From positions 95,534-159,533 of the forward strand of contig CACILT010000003.1 of assembly GCA_902587565.1 (NCBI GenBank): a DNA stretch of 64,000 nt, read 5' to 3'. This stretch comes from an uncultured Alphaproteobacteria bacterium (GTDB taxonomy: Bacteria; Pseudomonadota; Alphaproteobacteria; HIMB59; GCA-002718135). Numbering within the stretch: the first letter of the stretch is position 1; each line of letters begins with the position of its first letter. Below the pieces are notes generated by a model. That model did not search any database, was not told where the DNA came from, and was given only the letters and a program-made list of their open reading frames with translations. Below, piece by piece: positions 10,378-19,762 of the stretch. The translations under genes were made by a program, and so were the position numbers.

Positions 10378-11343
10378 ATGAAAATAGGAATTGTTCAAGA
10401 AATTCACCCAAAAGGTTACGACGTACTTAAAAGAAATAATTTAGATTACTTTGTTATCAATAACACTGAAGAAAGTCATTTAACAGAAAAATTAGCAGAT
10501 GTTGATGGCATAATTGTCAGAACAGCAGATATTAATAAAAAAATTTTATCAAAAGCTAAAAATTTAAAGATTTTATCTAGGCATGGTGTTGGATATGACA
10601 ATGTTGATACAGAGTTTTTAAATACAAATAAAATAGCTTTAGCTATAACGGGAAGCGCCAATGCCACTAGTGTTGCAGAACATGTAATGACAATGATGCT
10701 TTGCCTTACTAAAAATATTTTTGAGTCAGATAAACTAGTTAAATCAAATAAATTTCAGGATAAAGGTAATCTCCCAAATTTTTTTGAACTGTATAAAAAA
10801 AATATATTAATATTAGGTTTTGGCAGAATAGGCAAAGCATTAGCAAAAAGATGTATGGGTTTTGAAATGAATATTTATGTTCACGATCCTTTTGTTTCAA
10901 AAGAGGATATTGCTAAACAGAACTGTATACCTATTGATAAGGAAGAGGGATTCAAAATTGCAGATTATATAAGTATCCACTTACCTTTGAATTCCCATAC
11001 TAAAGATTTAATTTCTTTTGAACAATTTAATATTTTCAAATCAAATTTAATTTTAATTAATACAGCAAGAGGGGGTATTATTAATGAGGAAGCATTATAC
11101 AAAGCTCTAAAAAATAAAAAAATTTTTGGTGCTGGAATAGACGTATTTGAAAAAGAACCTCCTATTGAAAATCATAAATTATTTACTTTAAAGAATACAT
11201 TGTTAACACCTCATAATGCAGCTTTGACTTTAGAATGTAGAAAAAGAATGTCCGTAGAGTCATGCGAAAATGTTGTTAATTTTCTTACAGAAAGTAAAAA
11301 TTTAAATGAAGGTAATATTATTAATTTAAATATTATAAATTAA
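10378..11343 (+). CDS. 2-hydroxyacid dehydrogenase (phosphoglycerate dehydrogenase-like)
   Basis: 'ILILGFGRIGKALAKRCMGFEM', 'NTARGGIINEEALYKALKNKKIFGAGIDVFEKEPP', 'TPHNAALT'. Confidence 0.9.
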   Translation: MKIGIVQEIHPKGYDVLKRNNLDYFVINNTEESHLTEKLADVDGIIVRTADINKKILSKAKNLKILSRHGVGYDNVDTEFLNTNKIALAITGSANATSVAEHVMTMMLCLTKNIFESDKLVKSNKFQDKGNLPNFFELYKKNILILGFGRIGKALAKRCMGFEMNIYVHDPFVSKEDIAKQNCIPIDKEEGFKIADYISIHLPLNSHTKDLISFEQFNIFKSNLILINTARGGIINEEALYKALKNKKIFGAGIDVFEKEPPIENHKLFTLKNTLLTPHNAALTLECRKRMSVESCENVVNFLTESKNLNEGNIINLNIIN

Positions 11344-11660
11344 ATATTTAGATAAAGATTTCCATCTTCTTCTGTTACTTCAAAAACTTTTAATGGGACT
11401 TGATCTAAATCAGAGATGGAATCTCCAGAAACTATACTAAATTTATTACCACAAGTGGGACACTCTAGTTCTTCGCCTTCAATATTAGATTCACTTAATA
11501 AAGTTTTTTCAGCACATGGACAATTTCCTTCAGTTGCAAAGAAACCAGATTCAAGTCTATAAATTGCGTAGTTTATATCTTCGTATTCAAAGTTTTCTAC
11601 AGAACCAATATCGATATCATCGACTTCACCTATTAAGATTGGTTCTACTTCATCATTCAT
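11340..11660 (-). CDS. Small Rieske-like ferredoxin-fold protein with Cys in place of the canonical His ligands
   Basis: 106 aa; 'FATEGNCPCAEKTLLSESNIEGEELECPTCGNKFSIVSGD' aligns by eye with MocE/NirD-like Rieske 'C-x-H...C-P-x-H-G..F' spacing, but reads CPC and CPTC. Confidence 0.72.
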   Translation of the reverse strand: MNDEVEPILIGEVDDIDIGSVENFEYEDINYAIYRLESGFFATEGNCPCAEKTLLSESNIEGEELECPTCGNKFSIVSGDSISDLDQVPLKVFEVTEEDGNLYLNI

Positions 11661-11720
11661 AAAAAAATTGTAGAATAAAATTGAATTAGAATAAATATTT
11701 TTTTTTAAATATTTGCTGAA

Positions 11721-12875
11721 TTATCTGAATTTTAGATTTTTTCTTGTTAGTTCTTTTACGTTAGAAACTCCCATTAATTTCATATCTCGTTCAATTTCAT
11801 TGCGTAAATTTGATAAGCTTTTTTCAACTCCTTTTTGACCTCCAGCAGCAAGAGCGTATAAGTACATTCTCCCACCTGAACATGCTTTTGCACCAAGAGA
11901 TAGAGCTTTTAATACATGTGTTCCCCTTCTAATACCTCCCTCACAAATTACATCAATTTTATCTCCAACTGCATCGACTATTTCAGCTAATTGATCAAAG
12001 GGAGATCGGGAACCATCAAGCTGTCTACCACCGTGATTAGAAACCATTATTGCTGAAGCACCAACATCAACAGCTTTCTTTGCGTCATCTACTGACATTA
12101 CACCTTTGATTGCAAATTGACGACCCCACTCTTTATTAATATTTTCAACATCTTTCCAACTCATAGAATTATCAAGCATTTTAGTAAAATAGTCTCCTAT
12201 AGTGGTCATAACGGTAGTACCCTCACTAATGTGATCCTTCAAATTACTCAATTCCCATTTAGGTTTTGTAAAATAATCTACAGCCCATTTTGGGTGTAAC
12301 ATAAAACTTAGAACACTATTAAGTTTGAGTTTCATTGGAATAGTGAAGCCGGTATACAAATCTCTTTCACGGTTTCCTCCTACCGCTGTATCAACAGTAA
12401 CAGCCATTGCTTCAAAATTAGATTCTTTACATCTTTCAATTAAAGCTTTGTTTAGCCCCTTGTCCTTGTGAACATAAAGCTGAAAAAGTTTTGGGGTTTT
12501 TACCAAATTAGATATCTCTTCAATACTTGCTGTCCCCAAAGAAGAAATTCCAAACATAGTTCCAAATTTTTCAGCAGCTTTTGCAACACCTATTTCTCCT
12601 TCGTGATGAAACAATCTTTGAAGAGCAGTTGGTGCGCAGTACAAAGGCATATCTAATTTTTGTCCCATTACCGTAGTTGACATATCTACTTTATCAACTC
12701 CACTTAGAACGTTTGGAATTAAATCACATTGTTCATATGCATCAGTATTTCTTTTGTATGTAATTTCATCATCAGCAGCACCATCAATATAATGAAAGAT
12801 AGGATTGGGAAGTCGTTTCTTTGCTAAATTCCTAAAATCTTTGACATTATGACAGTTATTGACGCTTCCAAACAT
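11721..12875 (-). CDS. lldD: FMN-dependent alpha-hydroxy-acid dehydrogenase (L-lactate dehydrogenase family)
   Basis: 'LQLYVHKDKGL', 'AVTVDTAVGGNRERDLYTGF', 'AIMVSNHGGRQLDGSRSPFDQL', 'EGGIRRGTHVLKALSLGAKACSGGR'. Confidence 0.9.
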   Translation of the reverse strand: MFGSVNNCHNVKDFRNLAKKRLPNPIFHYIDGAADDEITYKRNTDAYEQCDLIPNVLSGVDKVDMSTTVMGQKLDMPLYCAPTALQRLFHHEGEIGVAKAAEKFGTMFGISSLGTASIEEISNLVKTPKLFQLYVHKDKGLNKALIERCKESNFEAMAVTVDTAVGGNRERDLYTGFTIPMKLKLNSVLSFMLHPKWAVDYFTKPKWELSNLKDHISEGTTVMTTIGDYFTKMLDNSMSWKDVENINKEWGRQFAIKGVMSVDDAKKAVDVGASAIMVSNHGGRQLDGSRSPFDQLAEIVDAVGDKIDVICEGGIRRGTHVLKALSLGAKACSGGRMYLYALAAGGQKGVEKSLSNLRNEIERDMKLMGVSNVKELTRKNLKFR

Positions 12876-13723
12876 TATGCCTGAATTGTTTTTTGTGTTT
12901 GTTCTCCTAAGCCCTCAATTCCTAATTTCATTACATCACCAGCCTTTAAAAATACTTGGGGCTTCATTCCCATGCCAACACCAGGGGGTGTTCCTGTAGA
13001 AATAATATCCCCTGGCTGTAATGACATAAATTGGCTTAGATAACTTATTAAGAAGTTTACACCGTAAACCATTGTGCTAGTTGAACCATCTTGCATTGTT
13101 TTACCATTAACCTCTAGCCACATCTTTAAATTTTGGGGATCAGGCACCTCATCTGTTGTTACTAAGTAAGGTCCAATGGGCCCAAACGTATCACATGATT
13201 TACCTTTGACCCATTGACCCGAATGTTCAATTTGAAATTCTCTTTCACTAAGATCGTTTATGACACAATATCCAGCTATATGTGCTTGTGACTCACTCTC
13301 GGAAATATATTTTGCTTCTTTTCCTATAACAACTCCAAGTTCAACTTCCCAATCAGACTTTACAGATTTCTTTGGGATTTCTACATCATCATTTGGACCA
13401 ATTACAGCGCTTGTTGCTTTTGCAAATATAATTGGTTCAGGTGGCACTTTTTGTCCTGTTTCTTCAGCATGATCAGAATAGTTTAGACCAATACAAATAA
13501 ATTTACCTATACTTTCTTTACAAACACAAGGTGCAATACCGTCATGACTTGCAACTATGGGTAAAGATTCAAGGTCAGCTTTTTTTACTTCATTAAGCTT
13601 ATCGATAGTTATATTTTTGTTATCCCAATCTTTTACTAAAGAAGAAGCATCACGAACTTGCCCCTGTGTATCTAATATCCCTGGTTTTACTTCTTTACCA
13701 ATTCTGTATCTTAAAGTTTTCAT
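12875..13723 (-). CDS. Fumarylacetoacetate hydrolase family protein (candidate 2,4-diketo-3-deoxy-L-fuconate hydrolase)
   Basis: 'FICIGLNYSDHAEETGQKVPPEPIIFAKATSAVIGPNDDVEIP', 'DWEVELGVVIGKEAKYI', 'GDIISTGTPPGVGMG'. ORF opens at 13735; MKTLRYRIG start at 13723. Confidence 0.92.
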   Translation of the reverse strand: MKTLRYRIGKEVKPGILDTQGQVRDASSLVKDWDNKNITIDKLNEVKKADLESLPIVASHDGIAPCVCKESIGKFICIGLNYSDHAEETGQKVPPEPIIFAKATSAVIGPNDDVEIPKKSVKSDWEVELGVVIGKEAKYISESESQAHIAGYCVINDLSEREFQIEHSGQWVKGKSCDTFGPIGPYLVTTDEVPDPQNLKMWLEVNGKTMQDGSTSTMVYGVNFLISYLSQFMSLQPGDIISTGTPPGVGMGMKPQVFLKAGDVMKLGIEGLGEQTQKTIQA

Positions 13724-14460
13724 TATAAAGTCCATCCTCCATCTATTAAATTTAGTGTTCCTGTTACAAAGTCTGATTCATCACTTGCTAAATAAGTTGC
13801 AAGTGAAGCAATTTCTTCAGGTTGCGCCAATCTACCCATAGCTTGTCTGGCAATAAAATCCTCTCGAGCTTTTTTTGGATCATCGGCCATGTTTACTCTA
13901 CCTTCCCATGAAGGTGTTTCCACAGTTCCAGGGAGTATTGCATTACAGCGTATTCCATTTTTAACATAATCTGCGGCAAGAGCTTTAACAAATCCATTTA
14001 GCGCAGCTTTTGTTGTACCATAAATAAATCTGTTAGGTGCTCCTTTTACATTTGAGGCAGCAGAAGATACAATTATTATATTTCCTTTTCCTTGATCCAA
14101 CATTTTAGGTAATAAATTGTAACTCATTAAATAAGCTGAAAATACATTTACATTAATCGATCGATAAAATTCTGTTTCATCACATTGCAATAATGTTCCG
14201 TGATGAACAAAACCTACAGCATGAAAAAGAACGTCAACAACGTCAATAGTGGAACAAAATTCTTCAACTGCATTTTTATCTGTTGCATCTAGTTTTTGAG
14301 TTTTTATTGAATTATTTTCTTTATTTAATTCAACTAGTTTTTCTTCATTAATATCGGTTGCAATGATAGAAGCACCTTCGTTAGCAAATTTAAGTGCTGT
14401 TGCTCTACCTATACCTTGTGCTGCTGCAGTCACTATTATTTTTTTATCTTTTAATCTCAT
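13723..14460 (-). CDS. Short-chain dehydrogenase (candidate 2-keto-3-deoxy-L-fuconate dehydrogenase)
   Basis: SDR motifs 'VTAAAQGIGRATA', 'YGTTKAAL'; gene context between fuconate dehydratase and FAH hydrolase. Confidence 0.9.
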   Translation of the reverse strand: MRLKDKKIIVTAAAQGIGRATALKFANEGASIIATDINEEKLVELNKENNSIKTQKLDATDKNAVEEFCSTIDVVDVLFHAVGFVHHGTLLQCDETEFYRSINVNVFSAYLMSYNLLPKMLDQGKGNIIIVSSAASNVKGAPNRFIYGTTKAALNGFVKALAADYVKNGIRCNAILPGTVETPSWEGRVNMADDPKKAREDFIARQAMGRLAQPEEIASLATYLASDESDFVTGTLNLIDGGWTL

Positions 14461-15758
14461 ATGTTATTCTTCCAATAATCGCCGTTAGGAAATGAAAACT
14501 CATTAACAGACTTTTCTTTCATTTCAATAGAATATCCATGATCAAGTGGTGGCATATAATTTCCATTTTCAATCCTGCATGGATATATAAAGTGTTCATG
14601 CAAACTGTCTTGATATTCTACTACCTTGTCATTTTTAGAACCGTTAATCAAAACATAGTCAATCATACATAAGTGCTGAACATACTCGCAGAGACCAACG
14701 CCACCTGCATGTGGAAAAACAGGCACGTTAAATTTATGTGCCATTAATAGAACTGTTATTATTTCATTAATACTACCCAGTCGACAACTATCAATTTGAC
14801 AAATGTTCATTGCACCGGATTCAAGAAACTGTTTAAACATAATACGACCTCCACATGCCTCTCCTGTTGCAAGTCTTACATCTCCTACTGCTTTCTTGAT
14901 TTTGGCAAAACCCATTACATCATCTGGGCTTGTAGGTTCTTCTACAAAAAATAAATCAAATTTTTTGTATGCATTAATATGTTTAATCGATTGTTCCACG
15001 TTCCATTGTTGGTTTGCATCCACCATAATAAAACAATCATCACCAATTGTTTTTCTAATTAACTCAAGTCTTTTTACATCTGCTTCTAGATCTAAGCCCA
15101 CTTTGATTTTAAAATGTTTCCAACCTTGTGCCATATAATCTTTGCATAGTTGGATTATTTTTTCATCTGAATACCCAAGCCAACCTGCAGCAGTTGTGTA
15201 AGATGGATATCCTTCTTGCAAAACTGTATCGATACGTTTTTGTTTATCATTTTGATTGTTTGTCAAGATCGATAACGCTTCCTCTGGGGTTAAAACATCT
15301 TCAATATATTTAAATGTTAACCAACTAACTATTTTTTCAGGCTCACTTTCTACAACAAACTGCCACAAAGGTTTTTTATGCTTCTTAGCAATTAAATCCC
15401 ATAAACAATTAAAGATTGCTGATACAGCCATATGGACAACTCCTTTTTCAGGACCTAACCAACGTAGTTGACTATGATCAACACACCTGAACCAGAGCTT
15501 ACCAATATTATTTTCTAAATCATTTAAGTCCATATTTTCAAAAATTGGAAAAAAATGTTTTATACATTCAGCAACAATGTCATTTCCTTTACCAATCGTG
15601 AATGCAATACCATATCCTTTTAACTCTGATTGATCAGTAAAAGCTGTCACATACGTTGCTGAATAATCAGGATCTGTATGAATGGCATCTGACCCTGTTA
15701 AATCTTTTGAAGTAGGAAATCTGACATCTTGAACACTAAATTTAGTAATCTTTGTCAT
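14457..15758 (-). CDS. L-fuconate dehydratase-like enolase superfamily protein
   Basis: 'FSVQDVRFPTSKDLTGSDAIHTDPDYSATYVTAFTDQSELKGYGIAFTIGKGNDIV', 'FKIKVGLD', 'MVDANQQW', 'FVEEPTSPDDV', 'HAGGVGLCEYVQHL'. Confidence 0.93.
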   Translation of the reverse strand: MTKITKFSVQDVRFPTSKDLTGSDAIHTDPDYSATYVTAFTDQSELKGYGIAFTIGKGNDIVAECIKHFFPIFENMDLNDLENNIGKLWFRCVDHSQLRWLGPEKGVVHMAVSAIFNCLWDLIAKKHKKPLWQFVVESEPEKIVSWLTFKYIEDVLTPEEALSILTNNQNDKQKRIDTVLQEGYPSYTTAAGWLGYSDEKIIQLCKDYMAQGWKHFKIKVGLDLEADVKRLELIRKTIGDDCFIMVDANQQWNVEQSIKHINAYKKFDLFFVEEPTSPDDVMGFAKIKKAVGDVRLATGEACGGRIMFKQFLESGAMNICQIDSCRLGSINEIITVLLMAHKFNVPVFPHAGGVGLCEYVQHLCMIDYVLINGSKNDKVVEYQDSLHEHFIYPCRIENGNYMPPLDHGYSIEMKEKSVNEFSFPNGDYWKNNI

Positions 15759-15760
15759 TT

Positions 15761-16867
15761 TTAAATTTTTTTGAAAGTTGTATTATCTATAAAATCCCAA
15801 TTTAAATCAATACCAAGACCTGGCTTAGAAGGTAAATGGGCATAACCGTTTTCAACTTTGATAGAATCTTTTAAACCAAAATTAAAATATTCGTAAGGCA
15901 CAAGTACTTCAAAAAATTCAGAATTTTTTATAGCTGCGCAACAATGTAAATTAACTAATTCTAAAGGATGATAAATAGCTGTATGAATTTCACATTGAAC
16001 ACCAAAACTTTCTGCTAAGTGAGCCGTTTTCATTGTAGCGGTAATACCTCCACTCCAAGATGGATCTGCTCTCACCATGTCAACAACTCTTGTAGAGATA
16101 CATTCTGCAACACTGTAAGGATGTTTTGCAATAACTTCAGTTCCAATAATTGGAATATCTAATATTCTAGTTAACTCTCTTAAATTATGAAAATTTTCAT
16201 CAAATAAAGGTTCCTCGTACCAATAATAATTTAATTTTTCTAACTCTCTTCCAAAACGTAATGCTTGCTCAAATGTGTAAGGAGCAACTGGGTCACTCAT
16301 AAGTTTAAAATCATCACCTACAGCCTCGCGTACTTTTTTGTGAGCTTCTAAATCAAAATCATATTCTCCAGGAGGATGGAGTTTGTATGCTTTAAAGCCT
16401 CTCTTTTTATATTCTACAGCTTCTTTTGCATAAGCTTCAGGTGAATCTAAAACAAGTGAGCTTCCATAAATTGGAACCTTATCTCTATAAGCACCTAAAT
16501 ATTTATAAAGAGGTTGACCTGCTTGCAGAGATGAGAGAAGCCAACAATTAATATCAAATGGTCCATAGCTATAAATAGGTGCGTGATTCCACCATCTGTC
16601 TGCAGTTCTGTATTCATGCCAGTGTTGCTCACGATATAGCGGGTCTCTACCAATGAAAAAAGGTTTAAAGATTGAATTAGCAATTTCTCCTGCCATTTCT
16701 GCACCTCTGCCTGCAAACCCAAAAGTTGAGCTGGATAGATCTTCATCAGTGTGAAATGTGATAACTAAGAATTCTAAATCTGATTTTTTCCCATCTCTCA
16801 TTTCTGAATCTTTCATGACAGGCTCTTTGTGTCGACACATGCGAATTTCTATATCTTTAATTTTCAT
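15761..16867 (-). CDS. Mandelate racemase/muconate lactonizing (enolase superfamily) protein, probable sugar-acid dehydratase
   Basis: 'FKAYKLHPPG' (K-x-H), 'LMSDPVAPYTFEQAL', 'YWYEEPL', 'IIGTEV', 'EIHTAIYHPLELVNLHCCAAI'. Confidence 0.87.
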   Translation of the reverse strand: MKIKDIEIRMCRHKEPVMKDSEMRDGKKSDLEFLVITFHTDEDLSSSTFGFAGRGAEMAGEIANSIFKPFFIGRDPLYREQHWHEYRTADRWWNHAPIYSYGPFDINCWLLSSLQAGQPLYKYLGAYRDKVPIYGSSLVLDSPEAYAKEAVEYKKRGFKAYKLHPPGEYDFDLEAHKKVREAVGDDFKLMSDPVAPYTFEQALRFGRELEKLNYYWYEEPLFDENFHNLRELTRILDIPIIGTEVIAKHPYSVAECISTRVVDMVRADPSWSGGITATMKTAHLAESFGVQCEIHTAIYHPLELVNLHCCAAIKNSEFFEVLVPYEYFNFGLKDSIKVENGYAHLPSKPGLGIDLNWDFIDNTTFKKI

Positions 16868-18012
16868 GAGATACCAAATTCTTTCATAATACTATTATTG
16901 TCATTCCCAATTTTTGGAGCTGCCTTACTTGATTTAAAAATCTCTCCATCAATTTTTATTGGGCAGCGAAGCGTTTCAATATCAAGTCCATCATCTCTTT
17001 TAATTCTCTGAACCATATCGAGAATTTTGAATCCTTCGTGTTTAACCATTGTTTCCCAATCGAGTACTTTAGCACACCATATATCTGCTGGCTCAAGAAT
17101 ACTCAACCAGTGTTCTGTTGTTTGTTTTTCGATCCAGTCGCCAATATCTTTTTTAATTTCATCTCTTTTTATGAACCATTCTTTTTGATCATGTAAATCT
17201 TTAATTGAATTTAAATCAAGTAACTCACCAAGTTGAGGCAGTGGTGTCATTGCAATTGCTATATATCCATTGGATGTTTTATAAATACCATACGGAGCTG
17301 ACAGATATGCGTGGGCATTATTATACGAACTTCTTTGCGGCTTTCTGTTTCCATCATTAAAATATGTCGTAAGAACTTCAAATTGAAAATCTAATAAGGC
17401 CTCAACTAAACTTGTTTCTACATGAGATCCATTATCCGTTCGAAATCTTTTGATAACCGCTGCTAGAATACCTTCAACAAGTGTATGTCCTGCCAACATG
17501 TCAGCAACTGCCAAACCCATTGGGGTTGGTGCTTCACCTCCATTACCATTTAACCAAACTAAACCTGTTCTAGATTGCGCTAATAAATCTTGTCCGGGTA
17601 ATGAACTCCAAGGTCCATCAGATCCGTAACCAGAAATAGTTCCATAAACTATTTTTGGATTTATTTTTTTTACATTTTTATAATCTAAACCAATACGTTC
17701 AATTACTCCTGGTCTAAAATTTTGTGTAATTATATCTGACTTCTCAATTAATTTTTTTACTAACTCTATGTCTTTGGCATCTTTTAAATTTGCTGCAAAG
17801 CTTTCCTTATTTCTATTAATTGCATGAAATAAAGTGCTATCACCTTCGAGATCAGTATCGCTGATATATAAGTTTCTACAAAGATCCCCAACTTCTGGTC
17901 TTTCAATTTTAATTACTCTTGCTCCTAAATCAGCAAGTCTTAAGCCTGCATATGGCCCTGATAAAAACTGGCTAAATTCTAATACAGTTAATCCTTCTAA
18001 TGGTTTAGTCAT
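16864..18012 (-). CDS. CaiB/BaiF (class III) CoA-transferase family protein
   Basis: 'GLTVLEFSQFLSGPYAGLRLADLGARVIKIERPEVGD', 'NRNKESFAANLK', 'GYGSDGPWSSLPGQDLLAQSRTGL'. Confidence 0.92.
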   Translation of the reverse strand: MTKPLEGLTVLEFSQFLSGPYAGLRLADLGARVIKIERPEVGDLCRNLYISDTDLEGDSTLFHAINRNKESFAANLKDAKDIELVKKLIEKSDIITQNFRPGVIERIGLDYKNVKKINPKIVYGTISGYGSDGPWSSLPGQDLLAQSRTGLVWLNGNGGEAPTPMGLAVADMLAGHTLVEGILAAVIKRFRTDNGSHVETSLVEALLDFQFEVLTTYFNDGNRKPQRSSYNNAHAYLSAPYGIYKTSNGYIAIAMTPLPQLGELLDLNSIKDLHDQKEWFIKRDEIKKDIGDWIEKQTTEHWLSILEPADIWCAKVLDWETMVKHEGFKILDMVQRIKRDDGLDIETLRCPIKIDGEIFKSSKAAPKIGNDNNSIMKEFGIS

Positions 18013-18020
18013 ACAATAGT

Positions 18021-19154
18021 TTATTCTTTGAAACTCTTATTGTACATATCAGATAATTTTTCACAAACACTTTCAGCTGAAATTTCTCTTTGTAAATATT
18101 CATTAATTAGATCACCACTTTTGTCCTGAAATTCCATATAGCCATTATGTCTTGGTCTTACCCATGCTAAATCAAGCGTTTTGCGAGTTCCTTTGAAAAA
18201 ATCATTTGTTTCTAAATTTATTTGTTTATCATCCCAAGCTTCAGAATTTCCTGGCTGTCCACCACTTTGGTAAAAAAGTGACTTTTGACATTCAGCACCT
18301 GCTATCCAAAATGCATATTCAATTGCTAAATCCTTGTTCTTGCTTACATTTGAAACTGCAATACCTGTGCCACCTAAGTGTGTTCCTGCTGGACCTTTTC
18401 CAGATAAATCTAAAACGTCAGTGTATTTCAAAATATTTTGTCGATAATTTTTTCTTGAGTAATTTGAAAAACCATAAATATATGGGCAATAATAGAAATC
18501 ATTTGTTTCTGTCATTAGTTCTGCAGTTTGAATTGGATCCATATTTAAACAATCACTAATTATTTCACTAGAGATAGCTTTCATCATTGTAAGAGTTTTA
18601 ACAGCAAAATCTTTTTTGATAAAATTATTTTGTTTAGGAATTAATTCTTCAGTAATGTTGTTATAAATACTATAAAAACTACTAATTGCATGAATTGGTT
18701 TTAAAGGCCAAAGAACTTTTCTCTCTTTTGCTAATGAAAGAAGATCATCCCATTTAGTTGGAATTGCTCTAACTAAATCCTCTCTGTAACAAGCAGTCTG
18801 TGAAGCAGCATCTATGGCAAGAGCCCATTGTTTGTTTTCTATAAAGTAACTATCATGAGATTTTCCAACTGATTGCTTTCTTAAATCGTTTAATTGAGAT
18901 TGATATTGATTGAGATTTAAGTTTTGTAAAAGTCCTTTGTGAGCAACTTCACCAACATGAGGATAATCTATTACTATTAAATCATAATCATCGGTCATGT
19001 CTTCTATAGGCCTATCTGCAAATGCTTGTAACGGTCTTTTATCCCATTCAATTGAAACTTTATTATTGTGAATTTCCTGAAATCTTTTAGACGTAGCAAC
19101 CATTGGGTCAAAACCTCTAGAATGATCCCAGGTCATCCCTTTTAAGTTAATCAT
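18021..19154 (-). CDS. ABC-type solute-binding-protein-like protein lacking a signal peptide (predicted cytoplasmic)
   Basis: SBP_bac_1-like ('[43 protein letters not shown]'). N-terminus [22 protein letters not shown] has no hydrophobic segment; start ATGA-overlaps the upstream MaoC stop. Confidence 0.8.
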   Translation of the reverse strand: MINLKGMTWDHSRGFDPMVATSKRFQEIHNNKVSIEWDKRPLQAFADRPIEDMTDDYDLIVIDYPHVGEVAHKGLLQNLNLNQYQSQLNDLRKQSVGKSHDSYFIENKQWALAIDAASQTACYREDLVRAIPTKWDDLLSLAKERKVLWPLKPIHAISSFYSIYNNITEELIPKQNNFIKKDFAVKTLTMMKAISSEIISDCLNMDPIQTAELMTETNDFYYCPYIYGFSNYSRKNYRQNILKYTDVLDLSGKGPAGTHLGGTGIAVSNVSKNKDLAIEYAFWIAGAECQKSLFYQSGGQPGNSEAWDDKQINLETNDFFKGTRKTLDLAWVRPRHNGYMEFQDKSGDLINEYLQREISAESVCEKLSDMYNKSFKE

Positions 19155-19714
19155 TTTTTTTCGTATTTATCTTTAAAATCTTCTGGTGTTTTATATAAAA
19201 CTGAATGTAAGTGCTCACAATATAGAACTATTTCACCTTCACCTTTAAAAACTTCGTAACTAGTTCTAACTAAACCCATTTTTTCATATTTCGGTTTTTT
19301 TTCCATATTAGTTCTAATTGTGTATATTGTATCTCCAATAAAAACTGGTTTAATGAATCTTAAACGATCATATCCATAACTAAAAGAGTTTACGCAATTG
19401 GTTGCAACCAAACCTAACCCATAAGAAAAAACCATAGCCCCTGCTACTAATCTTTTTTGAAACATCCCTTCATTTTTGGCAAAATGTTCATCACCTACAT
19501 ATGGATGCATATCCAAAACCATACAATTAAATTGCATGGCCTCTCCTTCTGATATTGTTCGACGAAGAGATCTAATTTTATGACCAACAATTACATCTTC
19601 ATAAAACCAGTTTTCAGAATTCCAAACCGGAATTTCTCCATGATCGTTAGGCATATCTTTTGGAAAAGTTGATTCAATCCCAACTGTGTTTTCAAATTTA
19701 TTATCTTTATTCAT
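19151..19714 (-). CDS. MaoC/hotdog-fold dehydratase family protein
   Basis: '[30 protein letters not shown]...[21 protein letters not shown]' MaoC-like core. Confidence 0.85.
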   Translation of the reverse strand: MNKDNKFENTVGIESTFPKDMPNDHGEIPVWNSENWFYEDVIVGHKIRSLRRTISEGEAMQFNCMVLDMHPYVGDEHFAKNEGMFQKRLVAGAMVFSYGLGLVATNCVNSFSYGYDRLRFIKPVFIGDTIYTIRTNMEKKPKYEKMGLVRTSYEVFKGEGEIVLYCEHLHSVLYKTPEDFKDKYEKK

Positions 19715-19762
19715 TTTTACAATTATGGTACCTTATTACAGAGAAATATTTATTCAATAGAA

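Noticed and set aside
14803-15138. 111-aa plus-strand ORF
   Set aside because: Antisense to fuconate dehydratase; no recognisable domain.
18206-18559. 117-aa plus-strand ORF
   Set aside because: Antisense to the SBP-like gene; low-complexity Leu/Phe-rich shadow translation.
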